Origin: Trichobilharzia regenti
Lineage: Eukaryota; Platyhelminthes; Trematoda; Strigeidida; Schistosomatidae
Reading direction: 5' to 3'
Length of the DNA: 64,000 nt
Assembly (NCBI GenBank): GCA_944472135.2
Contig: OX235265.1
Span: forward strand, 90,800,984 to 90,864,983
Position 1 is the first letter of the stretch. Each line of letters opens with the position of its first letter. Positions 30,666 through 40,529 of the stretch are shown piece after piece. The translations under genes were made by a program, and so were the position numbers. The notes beneath the pieces are model-generated. The model did no database searches. It had not been told where the DNA came from and worked only from the letters and a program-made list of their open reading frames with translations.

Positions 30666-31749
30666 TTGATATTTCTCTGTAGCGATTGTATTGATTTTCT
30701 AGAGTAAGACTAGACTAGTCTCCTTGTTTCTTCTTCTTCTAAAGTTGGGACCAGTTGGTAAACTGGTGAACTTGTAAACTGGGTGAGGTTTAGCTTGAAT
30801 AACACAGCGGTAATCTATATTCTTCCTCCATACCCACATACACGCATATATGTCCTTTGAATAGATAAGGATTTTAGACACTAAAGCGGGAATATACTTT
30901 GAATATTGATGGAGAAAAAATGACCTTGTCGTGGAAGTAACTAGGCTAATGTAGTTATCCACTTGTTCTCTCCTTATGTAGTTTTTATTATACTGTTATT
31001 GTACAGTCATTATTATTATTACTACTATTATTTTTTATCGTCAAGGTGATAAAGACAAAAAATATATTGTTATTATCATTATTATTATTATTACTATTTT
31101 CTCCACCTTTTCAGGATGATCAAAGTCTTAATTTGACACTTTTGAAAGTAAACTCCTGTTACTGAGTGTCTATGTGTGTGTGTGTTTTGCGTGTGTGTGA
31201 GTGTGTGTAAGTGTCTTAAAGTGTATATTTGTAGATTTCAATAAATAGATAAATATCACCATGGTATTCAGGAGCCAATTAATCAATATATTTTTGAAAA
31301 AAGACATATGGGATACAATTACTTGTAGTAGTGATAGTTGTAGCAGTGATGAAATTGGTCTGTTTTTTAAAAGTTATAAGAGAAAAGTATAGGATATTCA
31401 CCTTAAATACGACATTAATGAGACGATAATACTCTGCACTGTTATTATTATTATCACTGTCGGGAATCAATAACAATTAGTGAGTTAGGTGATGGGTTTT
31501 TGTAAGAATTTAGGTTGATTACCACCGGTAGATTTCGTCACAAATCAACACCATTTATGCCTTATTGACAGTCTTTAGACTTGTAAGAAGTATGACATAG
31601 TCTTTTTTTAAAGAAGCAACTGGGGAAAGATTTAGGGTGAGCAATAAAGAAGATTGGGTAAGATGCAAGAGTTGACAAACTGTAAAAGGGGAGAAGGAGT
31701 TGGGTTATCCTGCTTGAGTACCTTAATTTCTTCATGTAAAAAAAGTCAG
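30666..31749. repeat. Gap with (TTA)n and (GT)n tracts
   Basis: Interrupted (tta)n tracts lie at about 31008-31100 and (gtgt)n at 31169-31210. No coding or dispersed repeat was recognised. Confidence 0.45.
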
Positions 31750-31884
31750 ACGGGATTTATTCCTTTACTTTCCCAGTGGAACAGAGTTCTTCATGCTGTG
31801 TAGGGGCTTGAAGTTTCGGTAGCAGTGGTGTTTATTTTTACGCGATGGGGTTACTCATACGTCATACCCAACCTACCCTCTTTA
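31750..31884 (-). mobile_element. SINE-A, body half (split by LINE-A)
   Basis: The antisense SINE-A body (ttcccagtggaacagag, gtagcagtggtgtttattt, gatggggttact) ends at cctaccctcttta, the left target duplication of the LINE-A at 31885-32688. Its head continues at 32689-32812. Confidence 0.8.
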
Positions 31885-32688
31885 TTGTTATTATTATTAT
31901 TATTAAATCCTTTAATTCCTAGAGGAACTTAGGGCTTCAGCTTCAACGCGCGTCTCCATTGCGTTCGGTTTTCTGCCAACTTTTTCATCCCGCTCCAAGT
32001 CCGCCTACATGCTTTCATCTCCTCTTCACATCACCTTCTCTAAGTTACCCTTGCACTGACAACCAACTCGCCGCTTCATTTTCGGGTTCCACTCGAGCAA
32101 TGGCTTGTCTAGTGATATCACTTGATTAAGTGTTTCCTTAGAGTATGGCCAATCTATCTCCATTTCTTCCTGCTTATTTGTTTCACAATCGGCTTCTGCT
32201 GTGTTGGTTCGTTCCCAGAGATCTCTGTTGCTAATCTTATCTGGCCATTTGATCCTGAGCGAAGTAATCAGCGAAGACAGCTGTTGACGAAGGTTTGTAG
32301 TTTGTTTGAGGTGCTCTTTATGACGCCCCAAGTCTCTGATCCACGCGTATATTAGCACTGACTTCACATTAGAGTTGAAAATCCGGATCTTATTTTCATT
32401 GTCATGCTGAGTAGTGGCTGTTGACCTCCACACAGAGGGAGAGAGAGTAATGAAAGCTTGTCTTGCTTTTCCGATCCTTGTTTTGATATCCTCGTCAGTG
32501 CTGTCCGCCTGTAGTTGAAACGATGCTTCCCATGTAGGTATTTATGTAGGTAAAGGAGGTTATTTCTTTCAGGTCCCTCCCATTTATGTAGGCTGATTGT
32601 TGTCTGTTGTTGTTGCTGTTGCTGTTAGTCAGGAATCTTCATCACCTCTGTTTTATCTATGTTCACCTGAAGTCCTATCTTTGACATT
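31885..32688 (-). mobile_element. LINE-A insertion with 13-bp TSD inside SINE-A
   Basis: Flanking repeats cctaccctcttta (31872-31884) and cctaccttcttta (32689-32701) match at 12 of 13 positions. The minus strand is a 5'-truncated LINE-A: it starts near IGLQVNIDKTEVMKIPD, has a Gln-codon run near 32605-32625, then SVWRSTATTQHDNENKIRIFNSNVKSVLIY and the tail. It ends in (TAA)n at the plus-strand left edge. This gives the clearest ends of a LINE-A insertion and fits target-primed reverse transcription. Confidence 0.9.
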
Positions 32689-32812
32689 CCTACCTTCTTT
32701 ACCAGTCCTATTATTGGCTTACGAGGTGAACCAGTGCATCGGTAGGGGATTGATTGCTGGACCACATGCCTGGTTGGCGAGCATTCTATCACTGTCCCAC
32801 CGGCACACACAA
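32689..32812 (-). mobile_element. SINE-A, tRNA-like head half
   Basis: This continues the SINE-A split by LINE-A, from taccttctttaccagtcct through the decayed head (gattgattgctggaccacat) to gtcccaccggcacac. Confidence 0.75.
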
Positions 32813-33314
32813 CATAGATTTTTCTTAAAAGGAGCCAAAATAATTGTCTACATACCTAGATGCACAATAGCAGGTGAACCGATTGTGCATTCACACAATG
32901 CTCAAATTGTTCTTCAGGTTACTTAAAATCTGTGGACAAATAATGAATGTCAGTCTTGGAGTCAATATAACACCTTATCTGATTTATTATTCAGAGTAAT
33001 TTACAATATGGAAACAATCTACCCGAGGCAGAATGCTTTCAACTCCTTCTCAAGCTGAAAAGATTTCTCTATTTTCTGAAACAAAATGACGTCAAATTTT
33101 ACTCTTCTGGCACTAAATTCCTCATACTTTTATTCTCTCTATGTTAATAAAAGACAGATTTCAATCTCATGTAGAATGTGATTCACCAGAAGGCTTCAGA
33201 TAGCCGTCAATGGTGAATGCTAACACAACTGACACGCTAACAATATGTAATGATTGCTGATTGAAGGTGAAACCAAATTCTTAGTGACAATAGGTTTCGA
33301 ACCATCGATCTCTG
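32813..33314. other. No recognisable feature
   Basis: Nothing assignable seen. Confidence 0.35.
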
Positions 33315-33439
33315 GAGTACTTTTTGAGTGGAACTCAGAGTTTCAAGCTTGAACTTAGTGGTAATTTTCTCTTTTTTTAATAGGGTGGGGTTGCTAGCCG
33401 CATATACAACACACCCACCCCCTCTTTATCGGGCTTTTT
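33315..33439 (-). mobile_element. SINE-A outer copy, body half
   Basis: This is an antisense SINE-A body (gagtggaactcagagtttcaag, ggtggggttgctagcc) that breaks off after ccctctttatcgggc. A plausible continuation (cctctatcggtcttacacat...) follows the inner SINE-A at 38174. The broken site looks like the target of the inner SINE-A. Confidence 0.6.
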
Positions 33440-33569
33440 ATTATGTCTGTATGTTCCCAGCGGAATAGAGGACTTCAAGCCAGAGCTTTAAATTTTTGGT
33501 AGTAGTGGTGTTCACTTTTACAGAATGAAGTTGCAAAACTCATCACATCCTACCTTCCTTCTCTACCGG
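33440..33569 (-). mobile_element. SINE-A inner copy, body half (split by LTR element)
   Basis: Antisense SINE-A from ttcccagcggaatagagg to ctctaccgg. The last four bases (ccgg, 33566-33569) are duplicated at 38062-38065 after the LTR retrotransposon, and the SINE continues there. Confidence 0.85.
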
Positions 33570-33895
33570 TGTAACAACAGAAGACAAGGGCGAAGCAACA
33601 GATCGTTTTATTATGAAAATCAACACGTATTTATACATCTTTCAACTACATTATTATAGACAAGCGCAGTCATCTGATTGGTTGTTTAGGTAGACAAACG
33701 CAGGCTTCTGATTGGTTGTTTCGGGATTCCTTGACAAATAGAGTTCTCTCTGCGAATCATATTTTGCCACGTTAACTTTGCTGTGATTGGTTGTTGACTC
33801 AGGCTTGTTCATATTTTCTCACGGCCCATATTAGTGACCTAGACCTTAACGTAGATTAGTGCCAACCAATCGGCTAGCAGCCTGCTCTCACCACA
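33570..33895 (-). repeat. 3' LTR (326 bp)
   Basis: In the element's sense it starts TGTGGTGAGAG and ends GTTGTTACA (TG...CA ends). It contains several gattggttgt-type CCAAT-like repeats in antisense. The pol stop lies 20 bp inside its start (33874-33876). Confidence 0.95.
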
Positions 33896-36800
33896 CTCGT
33901 CCCCCCGTCAAATAGCTTCGTGCGCAGACGTTCCGACCTTCTGGGTGCTACATCCTCTAGTTGAGGATTGTTACTGACCGGCTTGTCCCACTGTACCCAT
34001 CTTTGGAGCTGACTGGCGTTAACTCGTTTCTGTTTATCACCTCTTCGGATGGTATATACTTGACCCCGTCTTTTTGTGATTGTGTATGGTCCTTCCCACT
34101 TTGGAAGGAGTTTCCGTGAACCTAGCCCGCCTCCAACTGTATATCTCCTGTCTCTACACTTCACTTGGTCCCCGACTGCAAAGGTAATGCACTGCGTCCT
34201 TTCTTTCATCTGAGACTTCATGACATCACTGCGCTGCTTCCGTATTACATTCTTGACTGCCTCTTTCCTCTCTGCTTTTAATTTCGTCGTACTCCACTTT
34301 TGGTGCATGGGCCAGGTCTCATTGTGTACCGGTAATCGTGGTTTTCTACCATACATCAGTTGGAAGGGTGACTTCTTCGTTGTTTCCTGAGTGGTAGCGC
34401 GATGTGTTAGTAAAATCAGTGGAAGCTCCGTTTCCCAGTTCCCGCCCTTCGAGGCCAGCCACTCCTTCAGTGTACGGTTGTTTCTCTCCGTTAGGCCATT
34501 CGTTTGTGGATGGTATGGGGTCGTTCTGATCCTCTTGATGCCCAGCTGTTGCAAACGGGAAGTAAACTCTTCACTCTCGAAACAGGGACCTTGGTCTGTC
34601 AGTATTGTCTTCGGTACGCCGTGGTCTGCAACAATGTGTCTAACTACTGCATCTGTCACGGTTCTTGCACGTTGGTCTGGGATTGCTACGGCGTCTACCC
34701 ATCGTGTCGCGTGTTCCGTCATCACCAAGAGGTACTGATTACCATTGGATGTCTGAGGAAATGGACCCATGACATCTACGGACCACAAGTCACCTATCGC
34801 GGTAACTGGAATCGACTGAAGTGGTGGTCGTATACACCGGTCACCTTTCATCAGCTGGCACCGTGGACATCCAAGTACGTATCTTGCTACGTCTTCTCTC
34901 ATACCTGGCCAGTACATACTTTGTCTTAGGAGATCGGTCGTTCTGGCCACGCCTGTATGCGCTAGCTGGTGACATTCTTCTATCATGTCGTGGCGCGACG
35001 ATTGAGGTATGACAGCCAGCCAGCTTCCGTCGTTCTCTCGCCAGGTCAGAGTCCCGTAGGCATTCACTCTGAGTCGATCCCTCTGTCTGAGTAGTGTGGT
35101 TAGCTCCTTACTCGCCGTAGTTTGATCCACTTCTATTCCGTTGGTGATCACCTGTATTACTGTATTCAGCGTATCGTCCAACCTCTGCCTACGTGCAAGT
35201 CTTAGTGGGTCTTGTTCTACTGCATGCACTCCGTAAGCGACCTCGGGCAACTCAGACTCATCTTCTGGTCTCGATAACAAATCTGCCAAGACATTTTCAC
35301 TTCCAGGAACGTGTGAGATCGTAAAATCGTACTCCTGAAGACGCAACATCCACCGTGACAACTTCCCCCGTGGGTCTCTCGCTGTCTTCAAAAATTGTAG
35401 CGGCTTATGATCAGTTTCGATGTGGAACCGCCGGCCGAGTAAATAAGGTCTCCATTTGTCGACTGCCCATACCATTGCTAAACATTCTTTTTCTATCGTT
35501 GAATACTTTCTCTCTGCGAGTGTCAAAACCCTACTGGCATACTCAACGATTCCCTCGTCCTGTCTTAGGACCGCACCTATAGCGTAGTCACTGGCATCTG
35601 TGCACACTGTGAACTGTCTTCCTGGCACAGGTAGTTTTAGCGTCATTTGTTGGTGGTCGAGCAGCTGTTTAATTCTGTCGAATGTCCTCTGCGATTCTTC
35701 CGACCAAACAAACTTTGGCTCACCTAGTAGCCTGTATAGAGGGGCTGCTATCTCATTGAAGTTCTTCACGAAGCGGCTATAAAACGCTGCTCTACCCAAG
35801 AATTGTCTCAGTTTTCTCTTTGAATTCGGGGCTGGAATCGTTTTAATCGTCAAAATTTTCTCCGGCAGTGGTTTAATCTCACCATTTCCCACTTTATGTC
35901 CCAACAGAGTAACATTCTTTTTGGCTATCTGGGACTTGGTTTTGTTGACGCGTAGTCCAAACTCTTCGATGCGTCGCAGCACGGCTTCTACATGGTTGAC
36001 GTGATCGTTTTCGTTTTGACTGTATATGACGAGATCATCACCATAAACCTCCACGTTTTTCAAGTTCCTAAGTAATAGCTTCATCAGTCGTCTGAACGTA
36101 AACGGTGCACCTGCTAGTCCAAACGGCATGCGTTTAAATCGATATTGTGTCTGACCCACGATGAAAGCCGTCTTATCTCTATCACCTTGTTTTATCGGTA
36201 TCTGCCAGTATCCTGAGCGAAGATCGAGAACCGAAAACACATTCGCACCTTGTAGGCGATCTAAAGTTTCTACCACTGTTGGCATGGCACACGGTCTTAA
36301 CTCTGTCATACTGTTTAACTGTCGAAAATCAACACAGAATCTATACTTCCCATTCGCTTTTTTTACTAACAGCACTGGAGAGTTGTACGGGCTATCAGCT
36401 TCCTCAATAATGTCATCTTTTAACATCTCTTGCACTTGTCGCTCCACTTCGCCTTCCAGATGACATGGAACTCTTCGCGTTGTAAATGACCTTACTTTCG
36501 GATCACTTAACGGAATTTCATGATTCACCTTATCGCAATAACCGTATGGGTCGCCATCTCCAGTGAACAGATGATCGTATTTACTAATTAACTCTGTCAC
36601 ATTGTGTACCGTCGGCAGCTTAATCGCTGCTATCTCGCTGGTCTCATACATGTTGATATGCCCGTATTTCGTGACCACCACGTTCGCTTGCGTGTCGATT
36701 ATGGCACCAATCTCACGCAGAAAATCCGCTCCTAATATCGTTCGCTGTAGTTCGGGTACAACAATGAAAGGAAACGTCACCTCGCAGCCACCAACAACGA

Positions 36801-37011
36801 CCGTACAGTTCGATCTACCCGTGATACGCAACACATACCCGCCTACTGTTTGTACTGTCAATGAACACGGGCTAACACTCTTACATAAATTCTTATCTAT
36901 TAACGACACGGCCGCCCCTGTATCTATCAAACATACTACTTCTCGATCATTCACTCGCAACTTCGAATACAGAGCGCCTTTCTCAATAGCCCCCACTAAA
37001 TCTAGGTTCAT
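33874..37011 (-). CDS. pol: Pol polyprotein (protease, RT, RNase H, integrase)
   Basis: The frame is 1045 codons without a stop. Protease has LIDTGAAVS (D30, T31, G32). RT spans about 165-345, with motif A VLDLRSGYWQ (D263), MPFGLAGAPFTF and catalytic YGDD at 323-326. RNase H has D472, E509 and D534 (TDAS, IEKEC, TDHKPL). Integrase has an H-x3-H-x29-C-x2-C zinc site (681, 685, 715, 718), catalytic D746, D806 and E842 (D-x35-E), and a C-terminal GPY-type module (KWEGPYTITKRRGQVY). All catalytic residues are present. Its ATG overlaps the gag stop as ATGA, in the -1 frame relative to gag. The last codons lie inside the 3' LTR, and the polypurine tract is read as codons for DGGT. Confidence 0.96.
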   Translation of the reverse strand: MNLDLVGAIEKGALYSKLRVNDREVVCLIDTGAAVSLIDKNLCKSVSPCSLTVQTVGGYVLRITGRSNCTVVVGGCEVTFPFIVVPELQRTILGADFLREIGAIIDTQANVVVTKYGHINMYETSEIAAIKLPTVHNVTELISKYDHLFTGDGDPYGYCDKVNHEIPLSDPKVRSFTTRRVPCHLEGEVERQVQEMLKDDIIEEADSPYNSPVLLVKKANGKYRFCVDFRQLNSMTELRPCAMPTVVETLDRLQGANVFSVLDLRSGYWQIPIKQGDRDKTAFIVGQTQYRFKRMPFGLAGAPFTFRRLMKLLLRNLKNVEVYGDDLVIYSQNENDHVNHVEAVLRRIEEFGLRVNKTKSQIAKKNVTLLGHKVGNGEIKPLPEKILTIKTIPAPNSKRKLRQFLGRAAFYSRFVKNFNEIAAPLYRLLGEPKFVWSEESQRTFDRIKQLLDHQQMTLKLPVPGRQFTVCTDASDYAIGAVLRQDEGIVEYASRVLTLAERKYSTIEKECLAMVWAVDKWRPYLLGRRFHIETDHKPLQFLKTARDPRGKLSRWMLRLQEYDFTISHVPGSENVLADLLSRPEDESELPEVAYGVHAVEQDPLRLARRQRLDDTLNTVIQVITNGIEVDQTTASKELTTLLRQRDRLRVNAYGTLTWRENDGSWLAVIPQSSRHDMIEECHQLAHTGVARTTDLLRQSMYWPGMREDVARYVLGCPRCQLMKGDRCIRPPLQSIPVTAIGDLWSVDVMGPFPQTSNGNQYLLVMTEHATRWVDAVAIPDQRARTVTDAVVRHIVADHGVPKTILTDQGPCFESEEFTSRLQQLGIKRIRTTPYHPQTNGLTERNNRTLKEWLASKGGNWETELPLILLTHRATTQETTKKSPFQLMYGRKPRLPVHNETWPMHQKWSTTKLKAERKEAVKNVIRKQRSDVMKSQMKERTQCITFAVGDQVKCRDRRYTVGGGLGSRKLLPKWEGPYTITKRRGQVYTIRRGDKQKRVNASQLQRWVQWDKPVSNNPQLEDVAPRRSERLRTKLFDGGTSVVRAGC
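33896..33908 (-). other. Polypurine tract next to the 3' LTR
   Basis: In sense, ACGGGGGGACGAG directly precedes TGTGG, the LTR start. It is the expected plus-strand primer site and lies within the pol reading frame. Confidence 0.8.
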
Positions 37012-37712
37012 ACGAAAGAAAGAACAAGCATTATACCGTCTGAAATTTTTTCTTTTCGCCTTTCTGGGCAGTATCTTCTCCAGTGTCCCGGCTTACCGCA
37101 TTCAAAACACCGGTCTTTTCTATCAGCCAACTTTAACGCCGCCACTTCCCGCTGCAATGCTTCAATTTTCTGCTCATACTCGTTTGGTTTTGGTTGGTCT
37201 ATAGCGGCTACCGTTGTGCTCAGCAGCTGTCTGGTCACCTTCGCCAGCTCGCTAATATCCATCGGCTGCGTTGCGTTAACCAGTTGTAATCGCTGAGAAA
37301 TGTGGTCTGGGACACTCTCGATGAATTGGGAAGACAGTAACTGCGCTTCTGATTCTTCATCTAAAGTGGGAAGCGCGCGTCGAAGTAGATTAGTCAGTTT
37401 CACCGCCAACACTAGCGGGTCTCCATCAGGTCCAAGCTTCATTGACCGGAACTGCTGCATTGCTAGCTGTCTGTCTGTTTCGCTGTCAAACTCGGAAACT
37501 AGTCGTTCAACCAATTTCTTCCAAGACGCTGTGCCATTTGACCTGTCTACGCTGTCATATGCAGCCTTCGCTCGGCCTCTCAACAGCGTCCCCAAGACAA
37601 CTGCCTTCGCTGCCTGCTCCTTGACACCCACCAGCTCAGCAACAGCCTCGAAGTCACGTAAGAAGCTCCTTATGTCTCCTTCTTCAAACGCAGCTGGCCA
37701 CGGGATCTTCAT
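37008..37712 (-). CDS. gag: Gag with CCHC zinc knuckle
   Basis: 234 codons. It starts MKIPWPAAFEEGDIRSFLRDFEAVAELV, a capsid-like helical region typical of retrotransposon Gag. One zinc knuckle CFECGKPGHWRRYC (C-x2-C-x4-H-x4-C) lies at residues 202-215, just before the end. The ATG is at 37712, only 24 bp from the 5' LTR, so the leader is little more than the primer site. The stop (37008-37010) overlaps the pol ATG. It should package the element RNA. The start is the first ATG after the LTR. Confidence 0.93.
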   Translation of the reverse strand: MKIPWPAAFEEGDIRSFLRDFEAVAELVGVKEQAAKAVVLGTLLRGRAKAAYDSVDRSNGTASWKKLVERLVSEFDSETDRQLAMQQFRSMKLGPDGDPLVLAVKLTNLLRRALPTLDEESEAQLLSSQFIESVPDHISQRLQLVNATQPMDISELAKVTRQLLSTTVAAIDQPKPNEYEQKIEALQREVAALKLADRKDRCFECGKPGHWRRYCPERRKEKISDGIMLVLSFV

Positions 37713-37717
37713 TTTCT

Positions 37718-37733
37718 GGAGGCAGCGACACCA
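37718..37733 (-). other. Putative primer-binding site
   Basis: In sense, TGGTGTCGCTGCCTCC follows two bases after the LTR end (GTTACA, TT). The TGG start fits complementarity to a tRNA CCA end. I cannot name the tRNA without a tRNA set. Confidence 0.6.
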
Positions 37734-37735
37734 AA

Positions 37736-38061
37736 TGTAACAACAGAAGACAAGGGCGAAGCAACAGATCGTTTTATTATGAAAATCAACACGTATTTAT
37801 ACATCTTTCAACTACATTATTATAGACAAGCGCAGTCATCTGATTGGTTGTTTAGGTAGACAAACGCAGGCTTCTGATTGGTTGTTTCGGGATTCCTTGA
37901 CAAATAGAGTTCTCTCTGCGAATCATATTTTGCCACGTTAACTTTGCTGTGATTGGTTGTTGACTCAGGCTTGTTCATATTTTCTCACGGCCCATATTAG
38001 TGACCTAGACCTTAACGTAGATTAGTGCCAACCAATCGGCTAGCAGCCTGCTCTCACCACA
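37736..38061 (-). repeat. 5' LTR (326 bp)
   Basis: Identical by eye over its length to 33570-33895. It must carry the promoter and polyadenylation signal. A TTTATTAT-type AT block and CCAATCA-like boxes are visible in sense, but I cannot place the start site. Confidence 0.95.
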
Positions 38062-38172
38062 CCGGTACTATTACTGGCTGAGAGAGGTAAAAAAGTGTGT
38101 CGGCCAGGGATCGAACCCCGAACAACGTGCGTGGTTAGCAAGCATTCTACGGCTACGCCACCAACGCACACC
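38062..38172 (-). mobile_element. SINE-A inner copy, tRNA-like head half
   Basis: This starts with the TSD ccgg and continues tactattactggctgagag, matching the SINE-A body/head junction. It ends with a decayed B box (gggatcgaaccccgaac) and tacgccaccaacgcac. Confidence 0.85.
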
Positions 38173-38290
38173 TCTATCGGTCTTACACATCGGGTAAAGG
38201 AAGTTTAGGGATGCCTTGTCCTGGTGTTGAAATTCGCACCACATGCGTGTTTGAAGGGTATTCTAACAGTAAATCATTGAATCACTAACC
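38173..38290 (-). mobile_element. Probable head of the outer SINE-A
   Basis: The sequence ctatcggtcttacacatcgg resembles the SINE-A block broken at 33.42 kb, followed by a worn tRNA-like head (tgaaattcgcaccacatgcg). This supports nesting of SINE in SINE, but similarity is low. Confidence 0.4.
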
Positions 38291-38800
38291 TGTCCAAATT
38301 TACCACTGAATCCGATAGCAGTCTACCAACTTAAGATTTTCCCTAAGAAATTCGCGCTACTATTTGGTGCTATTAACTAAGACATTCATTGTTTTGCCAC
38401 TTCCAACACTGACTGATTAAAACAAACAAATAATGCAGTAACAAAAAAGTTGATCAACGATAATAAAATTGACAGAGTTTAAACAAACAACTTACCCATT
38501 GCGAATATATGTAATATACTGTATACAGAAATAAAGCATAGAAATGCATTGCCAATGATAATCATTAATAGTATAATAAACAGTGCTCCAAAGAGCTCAG
38601 TTATACAATCGGATAATAGGACAAATAATGCTTCAATAATAAACTGGATTGTACTCTGCCACTGGCTGTTAGAATTTCTCAGTGATGAATTCAGGCAGAT
38701 GATGAATACCTAAATTGTAAAGGGAGTGGGGAACAGCAAAGAAAACTTTAGTTTGGAAATAAATGTACTAATACAATTTAAATGTAAATATGTTTGGAAG
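38291..38800. other. No recognisable feature
   Basis: AT-rich gap without assignable sequence. Confidence 0.35.
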
Positions 38801-39960
38801 TATAACATTATGCCCCATTAGAAATCGTTCAAACTCTAGACCAGCTGACTAATTCATATGAGATGAAAAATAAACTGAATGACATTCAACTAGAGATTGA
38901 TGAAACAATGGTTAGTTTTGATAGATAACTAGTCTTTATACTAATGTATCAATCAATATGGCATTAGAATCAGTTAAAAATAGAACTAACTGCAGATCCT
39001 AAACTCACTCATAGGACAAAGCTGCCCATTGAAGAAATTATTTTAGGAATTCAGTTATGCCTTACTCACATCTACTATCTTTAAATTACAAGGCAAAATG
39101 TATAGACAAACAGAAGGTGTAGCAATGGCATGGATCACCAATATCCTCCATATCGTAGCAGATATATATTTATGGACAGTTGGGAAAAGATAGCTCTTAG
39201 TTCATTTAATCCTACTCCAAAAATATGGTGGAGATATGTAGATGACTAACACTTTCACAGTGTTAAAAACAGAACATATCTCTGGCTTCTTGACACACAT
39301 AAACTCACTAGTGGAGGGAATAAAATTCACATTTGGTTCGGAAAATGAACAAGGATAATAAGCTATGTTAGATTGTAAAATAAAACGAATAGAAGAAGGC
39401 AAACTACACACTAGTGTGTAGTTTAGTTAGATATTTAGACTTTAATTCATCTCATCCGTTACAGGTTAAGGCAGGCTTAGTTAAGTGTCTAACAAACCGA
39501 GCCATAGCACTAAGTAGCACAAGAAAAGACCTAAATGATGAAATGAAACAGATAGAAGAGGCTTTGGTATTAAATAACTAACTATCCTTTAAAATTCATT
39601 AGGAAGATCAGTAAAAGTCAAACGAAAAATAAAATATAATTGTGAAACTATTAATAATAACATAAATAAGACAGAATATAAGTCATCTACAGTTATACCA
39701 TATAAGGAGGGGACATCTGAGACACTCCCTACGTAGAATTAGCGTGGCATTCAAACCTGGAAACTCAGACAGGACAAGCTTTGTAAGCTTAAAGACCCCG
39801 TGGACCCAATTAAACAAAATAATATAATTTACAAAATACCCTGCAACGAGTGTGAGGTCAACTATACGGGTCAAACTGGAAGCTCGGAGATCGTCATATT
39901 GTCAGAATGTATGAATTTAGCCAAGGGAAGAGCGTTTGGAATTACTGGTTAGGAAGCCTT
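38801..39960 (+). mobile_element. PLE-A remnant, RT to GIY-YIG
   Basis: Broken frames carry motif A (TMVSFD...SLYTNVSINMALESV) near 38910, EGVAM.SPIS near 39115, ALSSFNPTPKIWWRYVDD near 39200 (YVDD present but followed by a frameshift), and GIKFTFGSENEQG. A shortened Asn-containing linker (ETINNNINKTEYKSSTVIPYKEGTSE) lies at 39640-39720. The GIY-YIG start VDPIKQNNIIYKIPCNECEVNYTGQTGSS at 39803-39890 is the best-preserved endonuclease core in the window. It breaks off soon after. No expanded triplet tract is present here. Confidence 0.85.
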
Positions 39961-40049
39961 GAGCCAGTTTTTGTGCTTGTTGGAGCTCGTCAAAAAGGCT
40001 TATTTTCAGTCTCGAAGGAACGAACTTGTTTCCTTTCTCAGATTCAATA

Positions 40050-40335
40050 GTCAGGTATTCGACTGTGCCACTTGGTGATTCGGATTTGAATCTCAGATGG
40101 GGTATAAGTTGCTTTAGGATTGCAGATTTGCTCTGAAATTGAATGCCAAGAGGCAGGAAATAGAAGTCCAGAGCTTCCTACCGGCTACCTTCAACCATCT
40201 AATAACAACAGTTCAGAGTGCATCGTGACGGTGAGTAACCTAGTATGGTAGACTGATAGAATTCAGTCTGCACCAACACCAAGGACTGGGCGCATGTCAT
40301 TAGTGAGTACCTAGTGTCCACAGTCAAAGGGCAGT
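40050..40335 (+). mobile_element. SINE-C copy
   Basis: It has cggatttgaatctcagatgg, ggattgcagatttgc, gattgaatgccaagag-like and cagtctgcaccaacaccaagg blocks in the same order as the copy at 12.24-12.6 kb, with more divergence. Confidence 0.55.
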
Positions 40336-40529
40336 CTAAAATTCATTTGTTATACTTATTATATCTATTAAAAGAATTAGCAAATCTGTAGCAGTAGCCG
40401 TATACTAACTTATTTGATAACAGCTAACCATCAGTGGAATCCATCAGTGAATAATTCATCCGATTCTGGCCTTTATATCTAAACTGATAAGTGATGGTAT
40501 TTTGAATGAGACGCCAATTGGGGACCCGT

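Larger units (their letters stand above)
33570..38061 (-). mobile_element. Complete Ty3/gypsy-type LTR retrotransposon
   Basis: The element is 4492 bp with two 326-bp LTRs that looked identical when compared by eye, a 4-bp TSD (ccgg), intact gag and pol, and no env. Domain order is Gag zinc knuckle, protease, RT, RNase H, integrase, which defines Ty3/gypsy. Transcription runs on the minus strand, so the 5' LTR is at 37736-38061. Identical LTRs imply very recent insertion. It is richer in GC than its AT-rich surroundings. A CCHC knuckle and YGDD box are present; I do not assign a named clade. Confidence 0.95.

Noticed and set aside
36602..37204. 200-codon plus-strand open frame
   Set aside because: Antisense shadow of the gag-pol region of the LTR retrotransposon.
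40420..40470. Smα-like sequence (gtggaatccat and neighbouring bases)
   Set aside because: Only one short block matches; stem II and GAAA are not found.
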